64,000 bases of DNA, from NCBI RefSeq assembly GCF_013371465.1, contig NZ_JABWDU010000005.1, positions 186,001 through 250,000 on the forward strand. Direction: 5' to 3'. Position 1 is the first letter of the stretch. Each line of letters starts with the position of its first letter. Under the pieces are notes generated by a model. That model did not search any database and was not told where the DNA came from. It saw only the letters and a program-made list of their open reading frames with translations. A program made the translations under genes and the position numbers. Origin of the DNA: Ensifer oleiphilus. Lineage in GTDB: Bacteria > Pseudomonadota > Alphaproteobacteria > Rhizobiales > Rhizobiaceae. Positions 19,418 to 28,340 of the stretch are shown here, piece by piece.

Positions 19418-20527
19418 ATGTATCGCGGTCGTCTGGAAAAGGACTTCAAGCATTGGGTCGGCATGGGACTTCTGCCGGAGGCGTCGGCGCGACAGATGCT
19501 GGCGGAATATGATGGTCGCGAATCCACCTTTCGAGCTGGACGCGTTCTGTTGGTGCTTGCCGCCCTCTTGCTCTCGGCTTCGATCCTGCTGCTTGTCGCC
19601 GCCAACTGGGAGGCATTGCCACGTCTTGCCCGCCTTATCGGTATCGTCGCGTTGATATGGGGGTTTCATTTTGCTGGCGCATTCCTTCTGCGGCGGGGAA
19701 ATGGCGGCCTGGCTGCGGCGGCTCTGGTGCTGGCGGCGATGTCCTTTGGCGCCGGCATCGCGCTTGTCGGGCAGATGTATCATCTCTCCGGGGATGCCGC
19801 CGACGCGCTCCTGCTCTGGATCGCTGGGGCATGCGTAACTGCACTCGCCTTTCGCTCGGCCGCTGTCACGACCGTGTGCGGTGGGCTGGCCTGGGCCTAT
19901 TTCCTGACGGTGCTGTCCGAAAACGGACTTGGTGAAATCGTCGAGTGGCAAACCTGGATTGTCCCGGCACTTGCCATCCTCGTGGTCATCCTAGTGCGCC
20001 TGACGGACGCCGGTCGCGCCCGTCACCTGGCTTACCTGCTGGTGGTGGCGTGGCTCATCTGGCTCTATATCGAGAATTCGTCCCTCGGTTTTGCCGGCAC
20101 ATTGGCTGTCGGCGGCATTGTGGCCTTCCTCGCGGCAGCCATGCCCGGTTCACCGCTTCGTCCCATGGCGCTCGAGGCCGGTTCGGCGCCGGCATTCTAT
20201 TCCTTTGCCCTCGCGCTCATCGGTTTCTCTGTGTTGCAGTTTGAAGCGGTCGGGTTGTTCACGGAAGTTGCCGCCGGTGCGGCCGTGCTGATCGTCGCTC
20301 TGCTTGGGATAGCGCTCGCCGGCGCGCAGAACGGAGCCGTTCGCTATCTCGGTTATGCGGCCTTTGCCGGTGAGCTTCTCTATCTCGCTTTCGAGACGCT
20401 CGGCTCGATGCTTGGAACCTCCGGCTTCTTCCTGATTTCCGGCCTGCTGGTGGCAGTAATCGCCTGGCTGGTGATCCGGATCGAGGGCCGATTGATGCGA
20501 GCGGGACGCGAGGAGGTTTCGCCATGA
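19418..20527 (+). CDS. DUF2157 membrane protein
   Basis: The 369-residue protein has a cytoplasmic N-terminal segment of about 40 residues and then roughly ten membrane helices, the DUF2157 layout. I chose the ATG at 19418 (MYRGRLEKD), which has a GGAAG RBS, over the upstream in-frame start at 19379. It overlaps the next gene by four bases. Function unknown. Confidence 0.85.
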   Translation: MYRGRLEKDFKHWVGMGLLPEASARQMLAEYDGRESTFRAGRVLLVLAALLLSASILLLVAANWEALPRLARLIGIVALIWGFHFAGAFLLRRGNGGLAAAALVLAAMSFGAGIALVGQMYHLSGDAADALLLWIAGACVTALAFRSAAVTTVCGGLAWAYFLTVLSENGLGEIVEWQTWIVPALAILVVILVRLTDAGRARHLAYLLVVAWLIWLYIENSSLGFAGTLAVGGIVAFLAAAMPGSPLRPMALEAGSAPAFYSFALALIGFSVLQFEAVGLFTEVAAGAAVLIVALLGIALAGAQNGAVRYLGYAAFAGELLYLAFETLGSMLGTSGFFLISGLLVAVIAWLVIRIEGRLMRAGREEVSP

Positions 20528-21117
20528 ATGATCTCTCCACAAAGCGCCGCTGGCTGCCGCCGCTCGTCGCCGCGCTGATCGCGGCCGTTCTGCAGACGGC
20601 AGCGCTGGGCTACATGGTCGAAAGCCGGGCATCGATCCTGAGGAACGGCAAGGAAGTCCTGCTCAAGACAGTGCCGGTCGATCCGAGAGATCTGCTGCGC
20701 GGTGACTATGTCATCCTCAGCTATGACATTTCTTCACTGCCGCCTGAACTCTTCAAGGGCGGTTTGCCGAAGGCGCCGCAGGAGGTGACGGTTTTCGTGC
20801 GCCTTGCCAAGCAGCCGGACGGCTTCTGGAGCGCATCCGAAGCATCCTTCACGGAGCTTGCGCCAACGGACGACAGCGTCGTGCTTCAATCGCAGCCCTT
20901 CACTTACTACCCTTCGTCGAGCGAAATCCCGTCACCGATCAATGTCGCCTACGGTATCGAGCGATTCTATGTTCCTGAAGGTGAGGGACGGGTGCTGGAG
21001 CAGGCGCGCAATGCCGAAGCACTTTCGGTGAACGTACGCGTCAATGATGCCGGGCGAGCGCAGATCAGGCAGATCGCAGTAGAAGGTACGCCTGTCTACG
21101 AGGAGCCGCTCTATTAG
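20524..21117 (+). CDS. GDYXXLXY domain protein
   Basis: A 197-residue protein with one N-terminal membrane helix (about 9-30). The diagnostic LLRGDYVILSYDIS motif lies near residues 58-71, and the rest is periplasmic and beta-rich. This family is regularly encoded beside DUF2157 proteins, as here with an ATGA overlap, so the two probably form one membrane complex. Confidence 0.88.
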   Translation: MNDLSTKRRWLPPLVAALIAAVLQTAALGYMVESRASILRNGKEVLLKTVPVDPRDLLRGDYVILSYDISSLPPELFKGGLPKAPQEVTVFVRLAKQPDGFWSASEASFTELAPTDDSVVLQSQPFTYYPSSSEIPSPINVAYGIERFYVPEGEGRVLEQARNAEALSVNVRVNDAGRAQIRQIAVEGTPVYEEPLY

Positions 21118-21167
21118 CGGCTCTCAGCGGGACCAAATCGTTCTATGTGGGTAATCGTATTTTCCCT

Positions 21168-21195
21168 TTGATCCCGTCAAAACGAGTGATATAGA
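21168..21195 (+). promoter_or_regulatory. Candidate promoter for tRNA-Leu
   Basis: TTGATC (21168-21173) and TATAGA (21190-21195) are separated by 16 bases. The predicted start near 21202 would give a precursor with a 100-base leader before the tRNA. Confidence 0.5.
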
Positions 21196-21302
21196 GACGC
21201 CGCGCTCGGGAAAGCCCTGAACCTCAGCATGCCCTTTGTATCCGCGGTGTTTCCGTTGGTTGGTCTTGCGGGAATACGCTCAGTCGGTGCGATTGTCTGA
21301 AC

Positions 21303-21387
<85 letters not shown>

Positions 21388-21566
21388 GGACAGTGATCGC
21401 ACCAAAAGACCGGATTCTGCGTAGATGAAGGGGGCTGGAGTGCCATTTTGCTTGCAAAACGGTTACGGAACTGCGTAAAGCCACTCCCGGCAAATGGATC
21501 GGCTCACGTGCTCGCCAGACCTTTCTAAGGGGAAGAGCACAGTCAACGTGAAATGAAGGTTTGAAC

Positions 21567-23045
21567 ATGCAGGTTATCGAAACGCTCGCTCAAGGGCTGA
21601 AGCGCGAACTCAAGGTCGTTATCCCGGCCAAGGACATGGAAGCTCGGATGAACGAGCGCCTGGCCGAAGTGAAGGACCGTGTTAAGATCAACGGCTTCCG
21701 TCCGGGCAAGGTGCCGTTCGCGCATCTCAAGAAGGTCTATGGCAAGTCGATCATGGCTGATCTCGTCAACGAGATCGTCCGCGAAAAGCCGACTGAGATC
21801 CTTTCTGGCCGTGGCGAGAAGTCGGCGACCCAGCCGGAAATCGCGATGACCGAGGACGAGTCCGAAGCCGACAAGATCCTCAACGCCGAGGCTGACCTCG
21901 AGTTCACCGTCGCTTACGAAATCATCCCGGCGATCGAACTCAAGGACGTCAGCGGCATCAAGGTGACGCGCGAAGTCGTCGAGATCGCTGAAGACGAAGT
22001 CAACGAGCAGATCCTGCGTATCGCTGAAAGCGCCCGCACCTACGAGACGAAGAAGGGCAAGGCCGCCAACGGCGACCGCGTCACCATCGACTACCTCGGC
22101 AAGGTTGACGGCGAAGCCTTCGACGGCGGCAAGGACGAAGATGCTGAGCTCGTTCTCGGCTCCAACCGCTTCATCCCGGGCTTCGAAGAGCAGCTCGTCG
22201 GCGTCAAGGCTGGCGACGAAAAGACCATCACCGTGACGTTCCCGGCCGATTACCCAGCAGCGAACCTCGCTGGCAAGGAAGCCACCTTCGACATTACCGT
22301 CAAGGACGTCGCTTCGGCCCAGGACATCGAAATCAACGACGAACTGGCCACCAAGCTCGGTCTCGAATCGGCTGACAAGCTGAAGGAAATCGTTCGCGGC
22401 CAGATCGAGAGCCAGTATGGCTCGCTGACCCGCCAGAAGGTGAAGCGTCAGATCCTCGACCAGCTCGACGAACTCTACCAGTTCGACACACCGGAGCGCC
22501 TCGTCGAAGCCGAATTCGAAAACATCTGGCGCCAGATCAACACCGACCTGCAGCAGGCCGGCAAGACCTTCGCTGACGAAGAAACCACCGAAGAAGAAGC
22601 GCGCGGCGAATACCGCAAGCTCGCTGAGCGCCGCGTTCGTCTCGGCCTCGTTCTCTCGGAAATCGGCGAAAAGGCCGGCGTTCAGGTCAGCGACGACGAA
22701 CTGCAGCGTTCGCTGTTCGAACAGCTCCGCCAGTTCCCGGGCCAGGAAAAGCAGATCCTAGACTACTTCAAGAACACCCCCGGCGCCGCCGCTTCGCTGC
22801 GCGCTCCGCTGTTCGAAGAGAAGGTCGTCGATCACCTGCTCTCCGAGATCTCGGTAACCGACAAGACGGTTTCCAAGGAAGAGCTGACGGCTGACGACGA
22901 AGAGACCGAAGGCAAGTCTGCCAAGAAGGCTCCGGCCAAGAAGAAGGCCGCTGCCAAGGCTGACGCTGCTGAAGGCGAAGAAGCTGCAGCTCCGAAGAAG
23001 AAGGCCCCGGCCAAGAAGAAGGCTGCTGACGACAGCGCCGAGTAA
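21567..23045 (+). CDS. tig: Trigger factor, ribosome-associated chaperone
   Basis: Trigger factor binds the ribosomal tunnel exit and folds nascent chains. The ATG at 21567 ([15 protein letters not shown]) gives 492 residues. It has an N-terminal ribosome-binding domain with the GFRPGKVPF signature (residues 45-53), a PPIase domain (about 160-245) and a helical C-terminal chaperone domain. After about residue 440 a Lys/Ala-rich tail ([10 protein letters not shown] repeats) extends beyond the E. coli length; such tails are common in rhizobia. Confidence 0.97.
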   Translation: MQVIETLAQGLKRELKVVIPAKDMEARMNERLAEVKDRVKINGFRPGKVPFAHLKKVYGKSIMADLVNEIVREKPTEILSGRGEKSATQPEIAMTEDESEADKILNAEADLEFTVAYEIIPAIELKDVSGIKVTREVVEIAEDEVNEQILRIAESARTYETKKGKAANGDRVTIDYLGKVDGEAFDGGKDEDAELVLGSNRFIPGFEEQLVGVKAGDEKTITVTFPADYPAANLAGKEATFDITVKDVASAQDIEINDELATKLGLESADKLKEIVRGQIESQYGSLTRQKVKRQILDQLDELYQFDTPERLVEAEFENIWRQINTDLQQAGKTFADEETTEEEARGEYRKLAERRVRLGLVLSEIGEKAGVQVSDDELQRSLFEQLRQFPGQEKQILDYFKNTPGAAASLRAPLFEEKVVDHLLSEISVTDKTVSKEELTADDEETEGKSAKKAPAKKKAAAKADAAEGEEAAAPKKKAPAKKKAADDSAE

Positions 23046-23072
23046 TCGTTTCTTCGATTGCCTGAAAATCAG

Positions 23073-23104
23073 AGGCCCTGCCGTTCTACGGCAGGGCCTT
23101 TTCA
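23073..23104 (+). terminator. Intrinsic terminator of tig
   Basis: The 11-bp stem AGGCCCTGCCG/CGGCAGGGCCT with a five-base loop is followed by TTTT. It starts 28 bases after the tig stop. Confidence 0.85.
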
Positions 23105-23148
23105 ATTCTGCAGATGGTTGGGCGCGGGCGGCAGAAACGCGATTTTGC

Positions 23149-23958
23149 CTACCGGAGATCCAGCAGCAGGGCGCGGTGATCCGAGACTTCAGGCTGTGCC
23201 ACGACGTCGAAACCAACGACCTCGACATCGGGTGTCGCCAGCATGTAGTCGGCGAAGCGCCCCGGCTTTCCATAGTACGATGTACGTGTGTCGGTATGGC
23301 CGCGACCCGTCACGAGATCGGCGAGGCCGAGATTGCCAAGGATCGTGAAGGTGTCGCTATCGGGCAGAAGATTGAAATCGCCGCAGACAACCAGCCTTTC
23401 GTTGCCGGGCCACACACGACCTATCAATTGCACCAGGGCATCCGCCTGGGCCTGCCGTTCAGGCGTGTCGCCCTTGCCGTTCTCCGCCCGCAGGCCGTGC
23501 ATTTGCGCGATGGTGATGGAAGAGCCGCCCTCATAGTCGAAGATCCGGAGGCAATGGGCATTCCGCGCACGCGGATGTTCGCCCCAGCCATCAGGTGAAA
23601 ATTCTCCGTGGACGAAGGTGAGCGCCTGGCTAATGACCGGAAGGGATTTGCGCACGAACGTGGCCAAGCCGAACTCGGCATGAACCATGCGGTTGCCATC
23701 GTGAAGCTCGCCTCTCGACGTCGGGCAGAAATAGCCGTCGTGATCAGGCAGGGCTGCCCGTATCTCGTCAAAAAGGTTGGCACGCTGCGGCAGTTCGACG
23801 TCGCGGTCGCGGTAAAGCAACCAGTCGGACGTCGTTTCGGGTGAACGGACGACCTCCTGAAGGCACAGAACGTCGGCATTCGCCTCGACGAGATACGGGA
23901 TCAGCGGTGCATGCAGCTTGCCGCCCCAGACATTGAGGGAAAGGATACGCAGTGCCAT
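23149..23958 (-). CDS. Endonuclease/exonuclease/phosphatase family protein
   Basis: The 269-residue protein has the EEP-fold motifs: LSLNVWGG at the N-terminus, CLQEV (metal-binding Glu) near residue 36, VVCGDFNLLPDS near 195 and SDHRALLLDLR at the C-terminus. Such enzymes hydrolyse phosphodiester bonds in nucleic acids or phospholipids; the substrate here is not evident. No signal peptide is seen. The ATG at 23958 was chosen over the upstream TTG. Confidence 0.87.
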   Translation of the reverse strand: MALRILSLNVWGGKLHAPLIPYLVEANADVLCLQEVVRSPETTSDWLLYRDRDVELPQRANLFDEIRAALPDHDGYFCPTSRGELHDGNRMVHAEFGLATFVRKSLPVISQALTFVHGEFSPDGWGEHPRARNAHCLRIFDYEGGSSITIAQMHGLRAENGKGDTPERQAQADALVQLIGRVWPGNERLVVCGDFNLLPDSDTFTILGNLGLADLVTGRGHTDTRTSYYGKPGRFADYMLATPDVEVVGFDVVAQPEVSDHRALLLDLR

Positions 23959-24145
23959 GGTCAAACACTCGCCGGAATAAGCCGCCGTGAGATGCGCTGT
24001 GCTCTCCGGCGGGGCATGAAAACCAGGATCTGGGGCCGATGTCTTGATGATGCGACCAAGCCTGCGGCCCTGAGAAGGTCAGGACTGCAAGGCTAGCTGA
24101 TTCGTGGTGTTTTGTTCGAGACCGGTTGGCTGACCGCGTGGATTT

Positions 24146-25552
24146 TCACGCCGTCGTCTTGATCTCGCCCATGCGGTTCCAAGCGTCCAGCCCGGCGATC
24201 TTGTAGGCCTCGGCCAGCGTCGGGTAGTTGAAGGTATTCTCGACGAAGTATTCGACGGTGCCCTTGAGATTGAGCACGGCCTGGCCGATGTGAACCAGCT
24301 CTGTCGCGCCTTCGCCGATGATGTGTACGCCGAGCAGGCGGCGCGTCTTCAACGAAAATATCATCTTCAACAGCCCGGAATCGAGACCCATGATGTGACC
24401 GCGCGACGTCTCGCGGAAGCGCGCCATGCCGCATTCGTAGGGAATGCCGCGATCCTTGACCTCTTCTTCGGAAAGGCCGCAGGTGGAGATTTCCGGCACG
24501 GCGTAGATGCCGTAAGGGAAGTACTTCTGCGGCTCCATGGCGATCGCGCCAACGGCAACGCGAGCCGCGATGCGGCCCTGTTCCATTGACGTCGAGGCAA
24601 GGCTTGGAAAGCCGACCACGTCGCCGGCGGCATAGATGTTAGGCACGGAGGTCTGGAAGGTTTCCGGATTGACCTTGAGGCGCCCGCGGCTGTCGGCTTC
24701 GAGGCCCGCAGCGGAAAGATTGAGCGTGTCGGTGGCACCCATGCGGCCGGCGGCAAAGAGCACCATATCGCTCGTGATCCGGCGGCCGTTGTCGAGCGTC
24801 AGCAACACCTTGCCGTTGTCGAGCCGCTCGACGGTGTCGGCCTTCTGCCCGAGATGCAGCTTCATGTTGCGGTCGCGCAGCTGGTAGATGAAATCCTCGA
24901 CGATCTCCTTGTCGATGAAGTCGAGCATTGTCGTTTTCGGGTCGATTACCGTCACTTGCGTGTCGAGCGCGCTGAAGATCGTCGCATATTCGATGCCGAC
25001 GACGCCGGCGCCGATGACCACGAGCGAGCGCGGTAGCTCCGAGATGTCGAGCAGTTCGTCGCTGTCGAGCACGGTCTTGCCGTCGAAGGGCATGTAGTCC
25101 GGGCGAAACGGCTTGGTGCCGACGGCCAGCATGATGCTGGTTCCGGAAACGAGCTGGGTCTCGCCGTCATCCTTGACGACCTCGAGCGTGGTCGGGTTGA
25201 CGAAGCTTGCTTTGCCGCGCATCTGCTGCACCCGGTTGCGGGCAAACTGATGTTCGAGAACTTCGACTTCGTGATTGAGCGTGATGATCAGCCGCTGGCG
25301 CAGGTCGTCCGCGCTGATCTCTTCCTTGACGCGGTAGGACCGCCCGTAAAAGCCGCGCTCGCGCCAGCCAGACAGATTAAGCGCAGTCTCGCGCAGTGTC
25401 TTCGAAGGGATCGTGCCCGTGTGGACGGAAACGCCGCCGACGCGTTTGCCCTGTTCGATGACGAGAACCTTCTTGCCGAGCTTGGCGGCCTGGATGGCGC
25501 CGCGGCGGCCTGCAGGTCCGCTTCCGACGACGATGAGATCGAACTGGTTCAT
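24146..25552 (-). CDS. sthA: Soluble pyridine nucleotide transhydrogenase
   Basis: SthA exchanges reducing equivalents between NADPH and NAD+. The ATG at 25552 gives 468 residues. It begins with the FAD-binding VVGSGPAGRRGAIQAAKLGK, and a second Rossmann motif GAGVVGIEYA lies near residue 180. The redox-active cysteine pair of lipoamide dehydrogenases is replaced (GGVSVHTGTIPSK), as in known SthA proteins. This separates it from disulfide reductases of the same fold. Confidence 0.93.
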   Translation of the reverse strand: MNQFDLIVVGSGPAGRRGAIQAAKLGKKVLVIEQGKRVGGVSVHTGTIPSKTLRETALNLSGWRERGFYGRSYRVKEEISADDLRQRLIITLNHEVEVLEHQFARNRVQQMRGKASFVNPTTLEVVKDDGETQLVSGTSIMLAVGTKPFRPDYMPFDGKTVLDSDELLDISELPRSLVVIGAGVVGIEYATIFSALDTQVTVIDPKTTMLDFIDKEIVEDFIYQLRDRNMKLHLGQKADTVERLDNGKVLLTLDNGRRITSDMVLFAAGRMGATDTLNLSAAGLEADSRGRLKVNPETFQTSVPNIYAAGDVVGFPSLASTSMEQGRIAARVAVGAIAMEPQKYFPYGIYAVPEISTCGLSEEEVKDRGIPYECGMARFRETSRGHIMGLDSGLLKMIFSLKTRRLLGVHIIGEGATELVHIGQAVLNLKGTVEYFVENTFNYPTLAEAYKIAGLDAWNRMGEIKTTA

Positions 25553-25754
25553 GGGCATTTCCGTCAAAAAGGGAGAATCGTTGTGCGCTGCGAAAAGTGT
25601 CGCTCGCATGCGTCTATACCGTCAATCGCACAGTTTGATGAAGTGGTTTTCGACTTTGAAACCTGTTGGGTGCGAATATCAGCAAATACGCGTATGCTCG
25701 ACGGTCCAATGGCATACCGGTCCATGAAATTCTTGCGAGCATGGGAGGTTTTCT

Positions 25755-26795
25755 ATGGCGCTGGACCTGACGAACGAAAGATCGGCCAATTCGCAGACGG
25801 CGGACGCGCCGCATGCTGAAGTGCGGCAGGGGGTGATCGCCGCGGCAGTTTACGAAAACGGCGTGCGTATCCAGGACATTCACGTGGAAGACGCCGGCAA
25901 ATGGCGAAGCCGCCCCGGCACCGTCATCTGGATCGGTCTCCACGAACCGGATGCGGTGTTGCTAAAGCAGGTGCAGCGAGAGTTCGATCTGCATGATCTT
26001 GCGATCGAGGATGCCTGCAAGGCGCATCAGCGTCCGAAGCTGGAGATCTACGGCGAATCGGTTTTCATCGTCGCCCGCACCGCCCATATGGTCGGAGATG
26101 AAATCGCCTTCGGCGAAACGCACCTCTTTGTTGGCCGGGGCTACGTCGTTTCCGTTCGCCACGGGCCCTCGACCTCCTACATGGCCGTGCGCCAACGGTG
26201 CGAGGCATCACCGGCAGCTCTAGCCCATGGCGAAAACTACATCCTCTACTCGATCCTCGATTTTATCGTCGACAACTACATGCCGGTCATCGAGGCGATT
26301 CACGAGGAGGTCGAACGACTCGAGGACCGCTTGCTTCGTCGGCGGCTGGAAAAGGAGGATATCGAACGGCTCTACCTGCTCCGGCGCAATTTGCTCAGGC
26401 TCCGAAATGCGGCCGTACCCTTGGTCGACGTCTGCCGACGACACGAACATATCGATTTGCCCGGCATGGAGGCGGCACTGCAGCCTCTGTTTCGCGATGT
26501 GACCGACCATGTCCGCCGTGTGCAGGAAGATATCGATGCCTTGCGTGAGGTTCTGGCCTTTACCTTTGAAGCGAGCCTGATGATGGGGCAGTCGGAGCAG
26601 ACGGAGATTTCGCGCAAGCTGGCCTCCTGGGCGGCCATTCTGGCGGTGCCGACGGCAATAGCCGGCATTTACGGGATGAACTTCGACGATATGCCCGAGC
26701 TGAAATTCCGCTACGGCTACTTCGTCGTACTTGCGGTGATCATCGGGCTCTGCCTGACGCTCTTTCGCTTCTTCCGACGCGCCAGATGGCTTTGA
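25755..26795 (+). CDS. corA: CorA-family Mg2+/Co2+ transporter
   Basis: A 346-residue CorA-type channel. A large cytoplasmic domain (1-285) with a long helical stalk is followed by two membrane helices. The hallmark YGMNF motif lies just after the first helix (near 310), and a basic RRARWL tail follows. It is divergent from sthA. Confidence 0.94.
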   Translation: MALDLTNERSANSQTADAPHAEVRQGVIAAAVYENGVRIQDIHVEDAGKWRSRPGTVIWIGLHEPDAVLLKQVQREFDLHDLAIEDACKAHQRPKLEIYGESVFIVARTAHMVGDEIAFGETHLFVGRGYVVSVRHGPSTSYMAVRQRCEASPAALAHGENYILYSILDFIVDNYMPVIEAIHEEVERLEDRLLRRRLEKEDIERLYLLRRNLLRLRNAAVPLVDVCRRHEHIDLPGMEAALQPLFRDVTDHVRRVQEDIDALREVLAFTFEASLMMGQSEQTEISRKLASWAAILAVPTAIAGIYGMNFDDMPELKFRYGYFVVLAVIIGLCLTLFRFFRRARWL

Positions 26796-26810
26796 AGGCC
26801 GGTTGCGCGG

Positions 26811-27122
26811 CTAGAACAGGCGCAGCCCTTTCAGGCTGACATGGCCATCCTTGCCGATGATGATGTGATCATGCACCGCGATGCCGAGCGGTTTGGCCGT
26901 CTCGACGATCAGCTTGGTCATGTCGATGTCCGCCCGCGACGGTGTCGGATCACCCGAGGGATGGTTATGCGCTAGGATAAGCGCTGTCGCCGATAGTTCG
27001 AGCGCACGCTTGACGACCTCGCGCGGATAGACCGGCGTGTGGTCGATCGTGCCGGTCTGCTGAACCTCGTCGGCGATCAGCGCATTGCGCTTGTCGAGAA
27101 ACAGGATGCGAAACTGTCGCAA
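26811..27122 (-). pseudogene. radC: radC remnant: C-terminal JAB/MPN domain
   Basis: The 103 codons correspond to the C-terminal part of RadC, starting at the conserved [11 protein letters not shown] strand. The JAMM motif HxHx7SxxD is intact (H52, H54, S62, D65). The usual 275-residue protein should have a helix-hairpin-helix domain and about 170 more N-terminal residues. These are missing because phage sequence begins at about 27123. The open frame starts with a TTG without a clear RBS. Expression of the remnant is possible but unproven. Confidence 0.85.
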
Positions 27123-27145
27123 CGCTTTGATTTGATTTGCTGGCG
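27105..27145. other. Left prophage junction (approximate attL)
   Basis: RadC similarity stops around base 27120, and the following sequence is AT-richer without coding signal. The crossover core should lie within or next to this stretch. The exact core cannot be set because the right junction is outside the window. Confidence 0.5.
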
Positions 27146-27190
27146 TCCCTGACGCTCCAAAAACCCAAGCGGCAACAACTACATATAGAG

Positions 27191-27220
27191 AGTATTTGGC
27201 CTTTGTCGGGTCAAAATACT
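27191..27220. repeat. Inverted repeat AGTATTT/AAATACT near the left end
   Basis: Two 7-base arms are separated by 16 bases in the AT-rich gap before the first phage gene. It could be an operator or an integrase arm site; neither is shown by the sequence alone. Confidence 0.4.
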
Positions 27221-27338
27221 ATATTTAGTGCTGCGCCTTGACGCTCTCGAGCGCTTCACGGTTAATGTGTTTACGAACTTCACAATTCACCATCACCAGC
27301 CGACCGGCGTCTTCGCCGGCGAGAGGAGACCTGCGCCT

Positions 27339-27521
27339 ATGGATCTGCATGCTCTGAAATTCGAGAAGGCCAGCGACAATTGGAAGCTTTTATCCGTCGA
27401 CCGAGTGACCGCAGCCGAAATCCAACCAGACGACGCTCGCATTTTTGTTGCGCGTGAATGCGACATCGATTGGGTCTCGGCTGCCGTGGAAGCCTCGCTG
27501 AACAAGGAGGGCGGCCGATGA
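27339..27521 (+). CDS. Small phage protein of unknown function
   Basis: Sixty residues from the ATG at 27339, which follows a GAGAGGAG RBS. The open frame extends upstream to 27228 without a better start. No domain recognised. It overlaps the next gene by four bases, so it is the first gene of an early operon. Confidence 0.65.
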   Translation: MDLHALKFEKASDNWKLLSVDRVTAAEIQPDDARIFVARECDIDWVSAAVEASLNKEGGR

Positions 27522-28063
27522 GCAAGGCTGAAACACGTCCTGTTCGCGGATACGGCTTGATGCTTTACAGCGACGGCAATCGAGAAGTCTGCGGGTTCCT
27601 CGACGGCTCTCCGGTTCTTGTTCCTGCCCGCGTCGAACGTGATGGGAATAGGCGCCGCTTTCGCTTCTCCGAGGGCGCCCATCTGCTTCGCAATCTGGGC
27701 GATGTTTTCTGCCCAGACATGGCAATTGCAGGGTTCGTTCGCGAGGCGATTAACGAGAAGCTGGAACGTGACTGCGAAGCTGCGAACGCTTTCCGCATCA
27801 CCGGCACAAAGGTTTCGAGGCGAAATCGATATCTCTTCGTGCGTGTCGACGTGTTCATTCTTAAGACGGGTGAATCCAACGACTTCACCTTCGTCCTAGA
27901 GGCGCCCAGCCTTGACGTGCAGGAGGACGGCCAGCGCGAGTTCGGTCAATTAGTGAAGGCGGTCGGACTGACAGAAGTCGAAGATAGCGACGAGCTCGTA
28001 GGCCGAACGGCGACGTTTGAGCGCCACGGCGAAGTTGTCGCCTTCAAGACCTGGGCCGCCTGA
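27518..28063 (+). CDS. Early phage protein, possibly replication-associated
   Basis: A 181-residue soluble protein. Its C-terminal third (FGQLVKAVGLTEVEDSDELV then GRTATF) resembles the end of DUF669-type phage proteins found with recombination and replication genes, but the match is by eye only. The start at 27518 overlaps the previous stop as ATGA. Confidence 0.65.
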   Translation: MSKAETRPVRGYGLMLYSDGNREVCGFLDGSPVLVPARVERDGNRRRFRFSEGAHLLRNLGDVFCPDMAIAGFVREAINEKLERDCEAANAFRITGTKVSRRNRYLFVRVDVFILKTGESNDFTFVLEAPSLDVQEDGQREFGQLVKAVGLTEVEDSDELVGRTATFERHGEVVAFKTWAA

Positions 28064-28064
28064 G

Positions 28065-28340
28065 ATGCAGGTGCTTAACCTGAAACCCGCTGCCAATCCT
28101 GGCGGCGGCGCGATGAAGCTCATCGCGCAGTTCGATCTCGCGCTCTCGGGTGATGTTCGTATCTACGGCCTGAAACTCATGCAAACGCCAAGTGGTCAGC
28201 ACATCGTGTACGCGCCGAATGGCAACGGAGGCAGACGCCTCGCCACATTCTCGCCGACGCTGGCGACAGCGATCACCCAAGCCGCAATTTGCGAAATCAA
28301 GGGGCATGATACCGCCGATGGCACCACTTCCAAAAACTGA
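28065..28340 (+). CDS. Small early phage protein
   Basis: Ninety-one residues from the ATG at 28065, one base after the previous stop. The centre (LSGDVRIYGLKL ... SGQHIVYAPNGNGGRRLATF) is typical of small proteins encoded just upstream of phage primases, some of which may bind DNA. The 3' end overlaps the primase gene by 35 bases. Confidence 0.6.
   Translation: MQVLNLKPAANPGGGAMKLIAQFDLALSGDVRIYGLKLMQTPSGQHIVYAPNGNGGRRLATFSPTLATAITQAAICEIKGHDTADGTTSKN

Noticed and set aside
18850-19605. 251-codon leftward frame over the small RNA region
   Set aside because: The sequence is better explained by two structured RNAs with compensatory stem changes; the protein would change between the copies.
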